Assembly: GCF_900129325.1 (NCBI RefSeq)
Contig: NZ_FQUP01000003.1
Coordinates: 620,001-684,000 of the forward strand
Direction: 5' to 3'
Source of the DNA: Kaistia soli DSM 19436
GTDB lineage: Bacteria > Pseudomonadota > Alphaproteobacteria > Rhizobiales > Kaistiaceae
DNA: 64,000 bases
The translations under genes and the position numbers were made by a program. The notes under the pieces are model-generated. The model searched no databases and had not been told where the DNA came from. It saw only the letters and a list, made by a program, of their open reading frames with translations. This document shows positions 18,095 through 26,549 of the stretch, piece by piece (within the stretch, counting starts at the first letter, position 1; each line of letters opens with the position of its first letter).

Positions 18095-19690
18095 ATGCTG
18101 TGGGGTTCCAGCGCCTTCGGCCGGTTTCAGGCCCGGTCCGCCCGAGGCGCAGTCGCCGCCTTGATGGTTGCGGGTGCGATGGTCGCGACAACGGCGGCCG
18201 ACGCCGTCGCCGCTCCGAAATCGGCGATTGTCGTCGACGGCAAGACCGGCAAAGTGCTCTACCAGAGCGACCCAGATGGCCTGCGCCACCCCGCCTCGCT
18301 CACCAAGATGATGACGCTGTACATGCTGTTCGGCGCGCTTGAGAGCGGCAAGATCAATCTGAATTCGCGGCTGACGGTTTCCGCATACGCTTCGCGCCAG
18401 GCGCCGACCAAGCTCGGCCTCAAGCCCGGATCGACGATCGCGGTTCGCGATGCGATGCTCGGCCTCATCACCCGCTCCGCCAATGATGCCGCCGTCGTCA
18501 TCGCCGAAAATCTTGCCGGATCGGAAAGCGCCTTCGCCAGCCGCATGACGGCCACCGCCCGTTCGCTCGGCATGACGCGAACGACGTTTCGCAATGCCAA
18601 CGGCCTGCCCAATCCGGACCAGTGGACGACGGCACGCGACATGGTCACGCTCGGCCGCGCGCTGCAGGAGCGCTATCCCAGCTATTATCGCTATTTCTCG
18701 ACACGCAGCTTCGTCTACAACGGCAAGACGATCGGCAACCACAATCGGCTGCTCGGCAAGGTTGAGGGCGTGGACGGAATCAAGACGGGCTACACCAACG
18801 CGTCAGGATTCAACATCGTTTCATCCGTGAAGCGCGACAACCGCTTCATCGTCGCCGCTGTGATGGGCGGCGGCTCCGCCGCGTCCCGCGACAAGCAAAT
18901 GGTCGGCATGATCGATCGCTATATGCCGACCGCCTATGCCGGACCTGCCAAGGGCGACTCGATGATTGCCCGCATGTTCAAGGGCAAGAGCGCCGGCCCT
19001 GTCGAGGATGTTCCGCCGCCGGTCGCCATCGCGAAGCCGGTGCTCGTGGCCGCTACCGAAGACGCGCCCGTGCAGACCGCGGCGCTCGCGCCGTCGCCCC
19101 GTATCCGCCCCGATGCCGAAGAAGCCGCGCCTGAGCCGGTTGCTCCGGTCGCCGCTGCGAAACCCCGCGCGACCCCGTCGGTCGTCGAAGCGTCGGCTGC
19201 GCAGATGCCGTCCGTCGCGCCCGAGCCGCTGGCGCTCGCTTCCGAAGAAGAGCCCGCCGATGGTCCGCGCATGGTCTTCGTGCAGGGCCCGAGCGGCAAG
19301 CCGGTTTCTCGCCCGGTCGTCGTCACCGCCTCGGTGACCGGCCCCGTCCCGACAGCCGATGACGAAAGCGCCTCGAATGACACCGGCGCCGTCGGCGAAG
19401 GTGACGCCGAGGATGCTGCCCCGGTTCGATCGGGCTCCGGCATTTCGGGCTGGAAGGTCCAGATTGCCGCCGCTCCGAGCGAAGATGGCGCCCAGTCGCT
19501 GCTCGACGCCGCCAAGGCCAAGGGTGGCAAGGCGCTCGCTGCCGCCATGCCGAGCATCGAAGCGGTCAAGAAGGGCGACTCCACGTTCTATCGCGCCCGC
19601 TTCGCTGGCTTCGAGAGCAAGGCCAAGGCGCGTGCCGCCTGCGACGCTCTCAAGAAGCGTGATGTCAGCTGCCTTGCCATTCCAGACTAA
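18095..19690 (+). CDS. D-alanyl-D-alanine carboxypeptidase with C-terminal SPOR domain
   Basis: Periplasmic penicillin-binding enzyme of 531 residues that trims the terminal D-alanine of stem peptides. After an export signal (about 1-40) the S11 peptidase domain shows SLTK at 68-71, SAN at 128-130 and KTG at 230-232, all complete. A long linker rich in P and A (about 300-445) leads to a SPOR domain in the last 80 residues, which would send the enzyme to denuded septal glycan. A TTG at 18086 is in frame, but GGAG spacing favours the ATG at 18095. This fused form is common in rhizobia. Confidence 0.93.
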   Translation: MLWGSSAFGRFQARSARGAVAALMVAGAMVATTAADAVAAPKSAIVVDGKTGKVLYQSDPDGLRHPASLTKMMTLYMLFGALESGKINLNSRLTVSAYASRQAPTKLGLKPGSTIAVRDAMLGLITRSANDAAVVIAENLAGSESAFASRMTATARSLGMTRTTFRNANGLPNPDQWTTARDMVTLGRALQERYPSYYRYFSTRSFVYNGKTIGNHNRLLGKVEGVDGIKTGYTNASGFNIVSSVKRDNRFIVAAVMGGGSAASRDKQMVGMIDRYMPTAYAGPAKGDSMIARMFKGKSAGPVEDVPPPVAIAKPVLVAATEDAPVQTAALAPSPRIRPDAEEAAPEPVAPVAAAKPRATPSVVEASAAQMPSVAPEPLALASEEEPADGPRMVFVQGPSGKPVSRPVVVTASVTGPVPTADDESASNDTGAVGEGDAEDAAPVRSGSGISGWKVQIAAAPSEDGAQSLLDAAKAKGGKALAAAMPSIEAVKKGDSTFYRARFAGFESKAKARAACDALKKRDVSCLAIPD

Positions 19691-19744
19691 AGGTTTGGCC
19701 GTTCACCGCCTTAATCTTCTCCCTCTTTGTACTGCGTATGGGAG

Positions 19745-20374
19745 TTAGCGATGTCTGCCGAGGAGTCTTTCCTTCGCCTCGTTGATCTGGGCGGCCAGGA
19801 ACGTCGAGCCGCCCTGATCGGGATGGACGCGCTTCATCAATCGCCGATAGGCCGCGCTGACTTCAGCCTCGGTGGCGCCGGGCGCAAGGCCAAGGATCTG
19901 GTAGGCCTGCTCATCTGTCATGGTGCCCGCGCCCGTCGGGCGGCGCGGCCCGCCTGCCGCGTCACGATCGACGTTTTCACGCCAGCCGGGCATCCGGCGA
20001 TCGAGATAAGCTTCGAGGACTAGGCGGTCGCCTGGTCGGGCCGCAAGCTCGGCATGCAGCATCGCGAGTTCGCGTGGCGCCAGCTCATCGAGCCGGCGTC
20101 CGGAGAATCGCCCTGACGTCACCCGCCCGTCGATGATCCGGCCCCCGCGCTCCAGGAAGCGCGGCCGCCACAGAGACAGCGCGAAAACAATCAGCGGTAC
20201 GCCGACGAAGAGCTTCCCCGTCGCGATCATCACGGCCGCCAGCGCCAGCAGCGTCCCGGCGGCGCCCTTGCGGATGGCGAGTTGCAGAGCCCCCTTCCCC
20301 TTGTTGCCGCCGAAAGTCCAGGCGAGCCAGATCCCGAGCGCGAGGACGGCGGCGAGCGGCAGAACGAGACCCAT
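19745..20374 (-). CDS. Membrane-anchored J-domain protein, TIM14/Pam18-like
   Basis: Protein of 209 residues. Two hydrophobic segments at about 3-18 and 35-58 anchor it. A middle region follows (SGRRLDELAPRELAMLHAEL), and the J-domain is at the extreme C-terminus (about 150-209) with its HPD triad in MKRVHPDQGG. The HPD loop activates an Hsp70 such as DnaK. An N-terminal anchor with C-terminal J-domain is the layout of mitochondrial TIM14/Pam18. I chose the ATG at 20374, preceded by GGGAG; upstream in-frame codons would collide with the divergent panC. Its client in bacteria is unknown. Confidence 0.85.
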   Translation of the reverse strand: MGLVLPLAAVLALGIWLAWTFGGNKGKGALQLAIRKGAAGTLLALAAVMIATGKLFVGVPLIVFALSLWRPRFLERGGRIIDGRVTSGRFSGRRLDELAPRELAMLHAELAARPGDRLVLEAYLDRRMPGWRENVDRDAAGGPRRPTGAGTMTDEQAYQILGLAPGATEAEVSAAYRRLMKRVHPDQGGSTFLAAQINEAKERLLGRHR

Positions 20375-20539
20375 CACATCTCCCAACAGGCTACACGACG
20401 CAGCCGCGTTCAACACATGCGGCGTCCGGGCGGGCGCTGCAATGGGCACAAGGGACGCACGAAGCCGGCGACGGTTCCAGCCCCTTTCCATCGTTCGGGA
20501 ATCGCGCGACAGAAGCAGGCAATCCCGCGAGGTATCGCC

Positions 20540-21388
20540 ATGATCCATCCCCCCATTCTTCTCCGCACGATTTCCGATCTCCGCGCCAATACGGCGAGCT
20601 GGCATTCAGAGGGCCTGACGGTCGGCATGATCCCGACCATGGGCGCGCTGCATGACGGCCATCTGGCGCTGGTGACCGAGGCGCGTCGCCGGGTCGACCG
20701 CATCGTCGCGACCATTTTCGTCAATCCGGCGCAGTTTGCGCCCACCGAGGATTTCGGCGCTTATCCGCGCACCGAGGCGAGCGATGTCGAGATGCTCGCC
20801 GCGCTGGGGGTCGAGGCCGTGTTCGCGCCGGCGGCACGCGAAATGTATCCAGAAGGTCATGCGACGACGATTTCGGTCGCTGGGCCTGCGCTCGGTCTCG
20901 AAACCGACTTCCGGCCGCACTTCTTCACCGGTGTCGCGACGGTGGTCGGCAAGCTGCTCATCGGCGGTTTCCCCGACATCGCGATGTTCGGGGAAAAGGA
21001 TTATCAGCAATTGCTGGTCGTCCGGCAGATGGTGGCCGACCTGCATCTGCCGACCGAGATCGTCGGGCTGCCGACTGTGCGCGAGGCTGACGGCCTCGCC
21101 CTCTCCTCGCGCAACGCCTATCTTTCGGCCGAGGAACGGCGCACCGCCGCTCGGCTTCCGGCGGTGCTGCAGCAGACGGCAACCGCTATCCGATCCGGCA
21201 CCGACGCCGCGGAAGCCTGCGCGACGGGCCGCGCGGCCCTCGAGGCTGCCGGCTTCCGGCCCGATTATCTCGAACTGCGCAATTCCGAGACGCTGGCTGC
21301 GCCCATCCCCTGCAGCTCCGAGCCGCTGCGCCTTCTGGTCGCCGCCTGGCTCGGGAAGACGCGGCTCATCGACAATATCGCGGTCTAG
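20540..21388 (+). CDS. panC: Pantothenate synthetase (pantoate--beta-alanine ligase)
   Basis: Cytosolic enzyme of 282 residues that joins pantoate and beta-alanine using ATP, the last step to vitamin B5 and hence CoA. The family motifs are all seen: IPTMGALHDGH (nucleotide-binding), FVNPAQFAPTEDF, FGEKDYQQL and LALSSRNAYL. The ATG follows GAGG by eight bases. panB is not adjacent, which is unusual. The stop codon directly abuts the stop of the convergent DUF1489 gene. Confidence 0.96.
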   Translation: MIHPPILLRTISDLRANTASWHSEGLTVGMIPTMGALHDGHLALVTEARRRVDRIVATIFVNPAQFAPTEDFGAYPRTEASDVEMLAALGVEAVFAPAAREMYPEGHATTISVAGPALGLETDFRPHFFTGVATVVGKLLIGGFPDIAMFGEKDYQQLLVVRQMVADLHLPTEIVGLPTVREADGLALSSRNAYLSAEERRTAARLPAVLQQTATAIRSGTDAAEACATGRAALEAAGFRPDYLELRNSETLAAPIPCSSEPLRLLVAAWLGKTRLIDNIAV

Positions 21389-21829
21389 CTAGAGCAGACC
21401 AAGCTCGGCGAGTTCGGCCTTCAGGGCAGCGGGCATTTCGTCGCCCGCTCCGCCGCCGAGGGAAGCGAGATCGCGGGGCGCGTCCTTGTCGAGCAGGTAG
21501 CGCCAGCCCTGGAACGGACGCTTCGGCTGCCATTCGGTGAGGATGACCGCCGGATCGAACACGATCTCGCAGCGTTCGATGCCATCGGCACCCGTCACGG
21601 CCCGGAGGTCGGTGATGCGCTGTCGGCACTGGACCTGGCCCTTGACCACCCAATAAAGCGATCCGCCGTCAAGGATCTCGTCGATGCGGCGCGGCGTCAT
21701 CCGCGTCACATGCGTATCCTCGGCCGGGATGCCGAGCGCGCGCTTGCGGGCAAGGTCCTGCTCGATCCAGTCGACGATCTCATCGACTGTCTCGACCCCG
21801 ACGCAGAGCTTGATCATGTGGAGCGGCAT
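21389..21829 (-). CDS. DUF1489-family protein
   Basis: Protein of 146 residues of the uncharacterised DUF1489 family, which is largely restricted to alphaproteobacteria. The typical beginning MPLHMIKLCVGVETVDEI is visible, then HVTRMTPRR, GSLYWVVKGQVQCRQ and RPFQGWRYL. It has no signal or membrane segment. I chose this ATG because the family starts there; upstream codons to 21886 look non-coding. It is convergent with panC, with no bases between the stop codons. Function unknown. Confidence 0.88.
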   Translation of the reverse strand: MPLHMIKLCVGVETVDEIVDWIEQDLARKRALGIPAEDTHVTRMTPRRIDEILDGGSLYWVVKGQVQCRQRITDLRAVTGADGIERCEIVFDPAVILTEWQPKRPFQGWRYLLDKDAPRDLASLGGGAGDEMPAALKAELAELGLL

Positions 21830-21921
21830 GTCCAGACCCTCGGCTTCCGCAGCCACGCGGTCAAACGGAGGCTGCCATTTTTCCACAGAGGCGACTATGA
21901 CGAAGGGACATCGCCACGAAG

Positions 21922-22146
21922 ATGAGAGTCATGACCAACCTACCACCCGCCAACCTGCCGCCCTCCGACCTTCACCTCATGGCCAGCCGCGTGGCGACGA
22001 TCGGCATCGTGGCCGGCCTCGTGCTGACGGCAGTTGGGATGATGCTGCGCTCGCCGGTCGCGGGCGGCGCGGGGTTGGTTATACTGGCTGTGCTGGTGAT
22101 CTTCCGTGTTCAGATCGCCCGCCTGCTCATGCGGAGCCGTTCGTGA
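21922..22146 (+). CDS. Small two-helix membrane protein
   Basis: Hydrophobic protein of 74 residues with two predicted transmembrane segments (about 25-41 and 47-63) and an arginine-rich tail (ARLLMRSRS). I recognise no family. It begins a run of four genes on the same strand, 37 bases ahead of the DUF599 gene. The ATG at 21922 and one at 21931 are both possible. Reality is supported by position and composition, not by homology. Confidence 0.55.
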   Translation: MRVMTNLPPANLPPSDLHLMASRVATIGIVAGLVLTAVGMMLRSPVAGGAGLVILAVLVIFRVQIARLLMRSRS

Positions 22147-22183
22147 CGCGCCGCCGCGACAGGCCCAGCGAGGGAGCGTGTCG

Positions 22184-22888
22184 ATGCTGAACACGGCCTC
22201 GGCCATCGACGTCGTCGCGGTCGCCTGGTTCGTCGGCGCGTGGCTCGTCTATTCCCTGATCATCTGGCGGTTCTCGATAACGGGCCGATCGCTTTCCTCG
22301 GCCATGGACCATCAGCGTCGCCAATGGATGCACACCATGGCGCGCCGCGACCTCAGGATGATCGATACCGGGATTATGAGCGGGTTGCAGAATGGCACCG
22401 CCTTCTTCGCCTCGACCTCGCTGATCGCCATCGGCGGCGGCTTCGCGCTGCTGAACTCCACCGATCAGGTCTACGGCGTGCTGCGCGACCTCTCGATGTC
22501 GGAAGCAGCGCCGCGGGGCCTTTTCGAGGTCAAGGCGATCGGCCTCATCCTCATCTTCGGCTTCGCCTTCTTCGAATTCGGCTGGTCTTATCGGCTGTTC
22601 AATTATGCCTCGATCCTGGTCGGCGCGACTCCTTCGGCCGCGCATGCCGGCGAGACCGAGGCGATCGCCGCCGCCGACCGCGCTGCGACCTTCACTATTG
22701 CCGCCGGCCGGCATTTCAACCATGGCCTTCGCGCGTTCTTCTTCGCCGTCGGCTATCTTGGATGGTTCATCAATGGCTGGGTCTTGATCGCCACCACCAG
22801 CCTCATCCTGATCATGCAGCTCTATCGGCAATTCATGTCCCCCGCCGCGCGCACCGTGATCGAAGCCGCACAAAGGAACCGCACATGA
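22184..22888 (+). CDS. DUF599-family membrane protein
   Basis: Integral membrane protein of 234 residues, family DUF599, unknown function. About five hydrophobic segments can be seen: near 8-28, 75-90, 120-140, 185-205 and 205-222. A conserved-looking stretch HTMARRDLRMIDTGIMSGLQNGTAFFAST lies after the first helix and GRHFNHGLRAFFFAVGYL before the last two. GAGGGAG precedes the ATG. Its stop overlaps the next start by four bases (ATGA), so the two are translationally coupled. Confidence 0.85.
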   Translation: MLNTASAIDVVAVAWFVGAWLVYSLIIWRFSITGRSLSSAMDHQRRQWMHTMARRDLRMIDTGIMSGLQNGTAFFASTSLIAIGGGFALLNSTDQVYGVLRDLSMSEAAPRGLFEVKAIGLILIFGFAFFEFGWSYRLFNYASILVGATPSAAHAGETEAIAAADRAATFTIAAGRHFNHGLRAFFFAVGYLGWFINGWVLIATTSLILIMQLYRQFMSPAARTVIEAAQRNRT

Positions 22889-23154
22889 CAAGCGCCGCCG
22901 AAATCGAGGCGCAGATGCGCCAGCGCCTCCTTGGCCTCGACGAGGGCCGCAGCATCGACCCGACGGAACTCGCCCGCGCGCTGGCCGGACCCGACGAGAA
23001 GGTCTGGCGGCGTCTGATGGGCCCCATCCGTGGCACCGCGATCCGTCTCGCGCTCGCGGGCGATGCGACGATCCTGCGCAAGGGCAAGCAGGCCGATCCG
23101 AATGACTTCAAGGGCGTCTACCGGATCGGGCGGCCTTCGGAGGCAGTCGAATGA
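22885..23154 (+). CDS. DUF3253-family protein
   Basis: Small basic protein of 89 residues resembling DUF3253 proteins, with a winged-helix-like pattern: IDPTELARALAGPDEKVWRRLMGPIRGTAIRLAL, then ATILRKGK and a final KGVYRIGRP. Members are uncharacterised; the helix-turn-helix look suggests nucleic-acid contact, but this is inference. ATGA overlaps join it to the gene on each side, so it is in the middle of a coupled cluster. Confidence 0.8.
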   Translation: MTSAAEIEAQMRQRLLGLDEGRSIDPTELARALAGPDEKVWRRLMGPIRGTAIRLALAGDATILRKGKQADPNDFKGVYRIGRPSEAVE

Positions 23155-23573
23155 CTGAAACGGGCGACACCGCGCCGCGGCGCCTCGCTGGCGGCTGCCT
23201 TTGCGGCGCGGTGCGCTACGGCGTCGACGACGCGTTTCTCTATGCCGTGAACTGCCATTGCTCGAATTGCCGCCGCACGACAGGCTCCGCCTTCAAGCCT
23301 TTCGCGGGCATCGGCAGCGAGCGGCTCGAACTCACTACCGGGGCAGACAACATCCTGCGCTATGGGGGGCATGAAGCGCATGACGTCCACTGCCGGACAT
23401 GTGGTTCCCTGCTCTATTCTCTGCTCAATCACGGCGCGCGCATCCATCTGGCAATGGGCACGCTTTCCGACGCACCGTCGATCCGGCCGAGCGCCCATAT
23501 CTTCGTGGGCTCGAAAGCACCCTGGTACGACATCACCGACGACCTGCCGCAGTTTGAAGGCCATGCCAGCTGA
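23151..23573 (+). CDS. GFA/CENP-V-domain zinc protein
   Basis: Protein of 140 residues with the GFA zinc fold: GGCLCGAVRY, then NCHCSNCRRTTGSAF and VHCRTCGSLLY, giving the seven cysteines expected for two zinc sites. The family is named after glutathione-dependent formaldehyde-activating enzyme, but most members have no proven activity. It overlaps the DUF3253 gene by four bases. It ends nine bases from the convergent ydcF-like gene. Confidence 0.9.
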   Translation: MTETGDTAPRRLAGGCLCGAVRYGVDDAFLYAVNCHCSNCRRTTGSAFKPFAGIGSERLELTTGADNILRYGGHEAHDVHCRTCGSLLYSLLNHGARIHLAMGTLSDAPSIRPSAHIFVGSKAPWYDITDDLPQFEGHAS

Positions 23574-23582
23574 CGGCGGAGC

Positions 23583-24374
23583 TCAGGGCGCCGGAAAGAG
23601 CGCATCGGTGCGCCCGAACAGACGATAGGCGAGAAGCCCGACCCACTCCTTGGCCGCGACATCGACCATGGTCAGGCCGTAGGACGCGCGGGGCATCAAG
23701 ATCGAAAGATCCTGCGGTCCGGCGGTGCGATAATCAGTCGGCCAGGCGATGACCGGCCAGCCGGCGGCCCTGAACGTGCCGACGGAGCGCGGCATGTGCC
23801 AGGCGGATGTGACCAGCAACCAGCGCTCGCCGGGCTTCGGATCGATCAGCGCTTTGGAAAAGCGCGCGTTTTCGGCCGTATCGCGACTTTGATCCTCGAC
23901 GACCAGCCTTTCCGGCGGGATGCCCATCTCGGAGAAGAAGCGGCGCGCCGCATCAGCCTCGGTCGGCCCGTCGGGCGTCAGGCTCGCGATGCCACCCGTG
24001 AAGACGAGCTTCGCGTCGGGATGGCGCCGTGCGAGGGCGACGCCTTCGGTCAGTCGCTCGCCGGCTTCGGTCAATGTGGTGACGCCGCGGGCAGCGCCAA
24101 TCGACTGGTCGATGCCGCCTCCCAGAACGATGATGCCCGCCACAGGACCATCTGGCTCCGTGCGCGGAAAACGGTCCTCCAGCGGCAGCATCATCAAGAT
24201 GCCGAGCGGCAGCAGGCCAGCCACGAACAGCCCGACGGTTGCCAGCATCATGGCGAGCGCTCCGCCACGGGTGCGGCCAAAGCCGATCGCCACGACGCCC
24301 GCGAGAAGGATGAGGATCAGCGCCGTCGATGGTTGCACGACGAACCAGATGACCTTGGCGGCGATGAAGAACAT
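23583..24374 (-). CDS. YdcF-like DUF218 protein
   Basis: Protein of 263 residues with two N-terminal membrane helices (about 2-24 and 31-58) and a DUF218 domain: IIVLGGGID, KLVFTGG, ERLVVEDQSRDTAENA and WLLVTSAWHMPRS. Related proteins (E. coli SanA, ElyC, YdcF) act on the envelope or bind nucleotides; ElyC affects lipid carrier and peptidoglycan metabolism. I chose the ATG at 24374; the longer frame upstream overlaps the aldo/keto reductase gene. A 25-base gap suggests cotranscription with that gene. Confidence 0.88.
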   Translation of the reverse strand: MFFIAAKVIWFVVQPSTALILILLAGVVAIGFGRTRGGALAMMLATVGLFVAGLLPLGILMMLPLEDRFPRTEPDGPVAGIIVLGGGIDQSIGAARGVTTLTEAGERLTEGVALARRHPDAKLVFTGGIASLTPDGPTEADAARRFFSEMGIPPERLVVEDQSRDTAENARFSKALIDPKPGERWLLVTSAWHMPRSVGTFRAAGWPVIAWPTDYRTAGPQDLSILMPRASYGLTMVDVAAKEWVGLLAYRLFGRTDALFPAP

Positions 24375-24399
24375 CAGATCGACCCCCGGTCTGCCTCTT

Positions 24400-25239
24400 C
24401 TATCGGTCCCATTCGGGCGCGAAGGGCGGATCGCAGATGCGACGCCCCTCGACGCCAAGGCCGTCGAGCGCCGCCATGTCGCTATCATCGAGACTGAAGC
24501 CGAAGATATCGAGGTTCTGGCGCATCCGGACCGGACGAGAACTCTTCGGTATCGTGACGCAGCCCTTCTGGAACTGCCAGCGCAGGATGACCTGCGCGGG
24601 CGCGCGACCGATGCGAGTGGCGATGTCCTGCACCAGCGGCTCGTCGAGCGCTTCGGCATGGCCAAGCGGGCAATAGGAAACGAAGGCGATGCCATGGCGG
24701 GCCATCGCCGCGCGCAACGTCGTCTGGTCGAGATAGGGGTGATGCTCGCACTGATTGGCGACGATCGGTTCGTCGCTGGCTGCCACCGCCTCGTCGAGCA
24801 GGCTGACAGTGTAGTTCGAGACGCCGATGTGACGCGTGAGGCCGCGCCGCTTGGCAGCGCCGAGCGCGCGGATGGTCTCGGCGGCGCTCAACGAGCGGCT
24901 CGGCCAATGGATCAGAAGGAGATCGACGCGATCAAGCCTCAGCCGCGACAGGCTGCCCTCGACGGCGCGCAGCAAGGCACTCTCCTCGAGTTCGTCAGAG
25001 GGAATCTTTGTGGTGACGAAGATATCGTCGCGGGCGACGCCCGCTTTGCGGATGCCCTCGCCGACCTCGACCTCATTGCCATAGGAGATCGCCGTATCGA
25101 TATGGCGGTATCCCGCCTCGATCGCCGCGGCCACGGCACCGGCGCCCGCTTCGCCGGTCAGGCCGTAGGTGCCGAGGCCGACAGCTGGGATCAATGCGCC
25201 CTGGCTCGCGATCGAGGGTGCGGCGACAGGGGACATCAT
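24400..25239 (-). CDS. Aldo/keto reductase
   Basis: NADPH-dependent carbonyl reductase of 279 residues with the TIM-barrel family pattern. The catalytic tetrad is complete: D48 and Y53 in HIDTAISYGNE, K78 in TTKIPSD and H111 in LIHWP. The cofactor-binding IPKSSRPVRMRQN segment is near 235. Similarity is closest to the 2,5-diketo-gluconate reductase group, but the substrate is not decidable. The first of two ATG codons follows GGAG by six bases. It lies 83 bases downstream of the diguanylate cyclase gene. Confidence 0.92.
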   Translation of the reverse strand: MMSPVAAPSIASQGALIPAVGLGTYGLTGEAGAGAVAAAIEAGYRHIDTAISYGNEVEVGEGIRKAGVARDDIFVTTKIPSDELEESALLRAVEGSLSRLRLDRVDLLLIHWPSRSLSAAETIRALGAAKRRGLTRHIGVSNYTVSLLDEAVAASDEPIVANQCEHHPYLDQTTLRAAMARHGIAFVSYCPLGHAEALDEPLVQDIATRIGRAPAQVILRWQFQKGCVTIPKSSRPVRMRQNLDIFGFSLDDSDMAALDGLGVEGRRICDPPFAPEWDR

Positions 25240-25322
25240 CGGCTTCTCCAGCTTGCTTCGGAACGGGCCGGCACTGTCCTTGGCCGATGCGCTGCCGTCA
25301 AGCTGTGGCGCTAGCCGCGATT

Positions 25323-26474
25323 CTATTCGGCGGCCTGCCAGACAAGGTCGCGCCCGCCGCGCTTCGCCGCATAAAGCGCCTCGTCAGCACGGATCATCAT
25401 GGTCTCAAGCGGTGCCCGCGCGCCCCGCGACGCAGAAATCCCTGCACAGGCCGTCGCCGCCACCTTGATGCCATCGAGCAAAGCGGTCCGCCGGGCGAAT
25501 TCGGCACGCACCTGCTCCGCCAGAAGAGCCGCCCCCTCCCGGTCAGCGCCGACGATCAGCGCCGCGAATTCCTCTCCGCCGAGACGTCCCACAGGATCGC
25601 TCGGGCGCAGCACATGGCGGGCCGCGTCCGCAAAGGCGACCAGGGTTCGGTCACCAACGGCATGGCCGAATGTGTCGTTGATATCCTTGAAGAAATCGAT
25701 ATCGAAGGTCAAAAGCGCAATATTGTTGCCAGCGAGGCGGGCGGCTTCGACCATCGCCTCGGCCTCTTCCAGAAAGGCGCCGCGGTTGAGGAGACCCGTC
25801 AACGCATCGAGCGCGGCCTTTCGGGTCAGAACCAGCTCCCGGCGTTCCTGGGTCAGGCCGAGGCCACAGATCAGGATACCGAACAGCACCACCAGCGGCT
25901 CCAGCAGACCCACCCCGACGAAGAGCCGGTCGAGCGAGAGCGCGCCATGGATGCCAATCCACAAGGCGAAAAGAGCTCTGACCAGCGTGAACCCGGCGTG
26001 CAGGAAGCAGAGCACCGCCATCGGTTTTCGGGCGGAAAGCTGATCCGAACCCCGGCGCCAGACCTCGCGGCCGAGCAGCGCGCTGAGCCCGCCCGAGAGC
26101 ATCGAGGCCACGGCGACGCGATAGGGCTCGGACTGCAGGACGGCCGGGACCAGACAAGCGAGCAGCCAGATGGCGGGTGCAATGACAATGGCAAGGCGCC
26201 ACGGTGGATGTCCCGTGAAAACGCGAACCCCGCTCAGCGCAAGACCAAGCGCCGCGAGGATCAGCGCATTGGCGATCTGGATCGAAAGGAAGTTGGGGAT
26301 CAAGCCGCGGAAGGCGAGCCCGACGACCCCTGCGCCACCTAGGACGCAGGCAACGCCCCAGTAGAGGACATGTCCTTCGTGTCGCGAGCGAAGCCAACGC
26401 GTGCCGAGCGCTGCCCCTGAAATGAGGGAAACGCCTGCCAGCACGAACAACAGCGTGGTCGGATCCAGCGACAT
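25323..26474 (-). CDS. Membrane-bound diguanylate cyclase (GGDEF)
   Basis: Protein of 383 residues. The first 210 contain about six or seven hydrophobic segments without a known sensor name. The GGDEF domain at about 220-383 makes cyclic di-GMP from two GTP. The active-site motif is GGEEF at 299-303 and should be active. The product-inhibition site RxxD (RPSD, 290-293) lies exactly five residues before it. FDIDFFKDINDTFGHAVGD is the conserved substrate loop. No EAL domain is present. It probably links an unknown membrane signal to motility or biofilm control. Confidence 0.93.
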   Translation of the reverse strand: MSLDPTTLLFVLAGVSLISGAALGTRWLRSRHEGHVLYWGVACVLGGAGVVGLAFRGLIPNFLSIQIANALILAALGLALSGVRVFTGHPPWRLAIVIAPAIWLLACLVPAVLQSEPYRVAVASMLSGGLSALLGREVWRRGSDQLSARKPMAVLCFLHAGFTLVRALFALWIGIHGALSLDRLFVGVGLLEPLVVLFGILICGLGLTQERRELVLTRKAALDALTGLLNRGAFLEEAEAMVEAARLAGNNIALLTFDIDFFKDINDTFGHAVGDRTLVAFADAARHVLRPSDPVGRLGGEEFAALIVGADREGAALLAEQVRAEFARRTALLDGIKVAATACAGISASRGARAPLETMMIRADEALYAAKRGGRDLVWQAAE

Positions 26475-26549
26475 GCGGGCAGTCTATAGCACTGCCTTTG
26501 CCGGAATTGTCTCATGAATTCTGCGCGCCAGCGCCGAATTTGAATGCAT

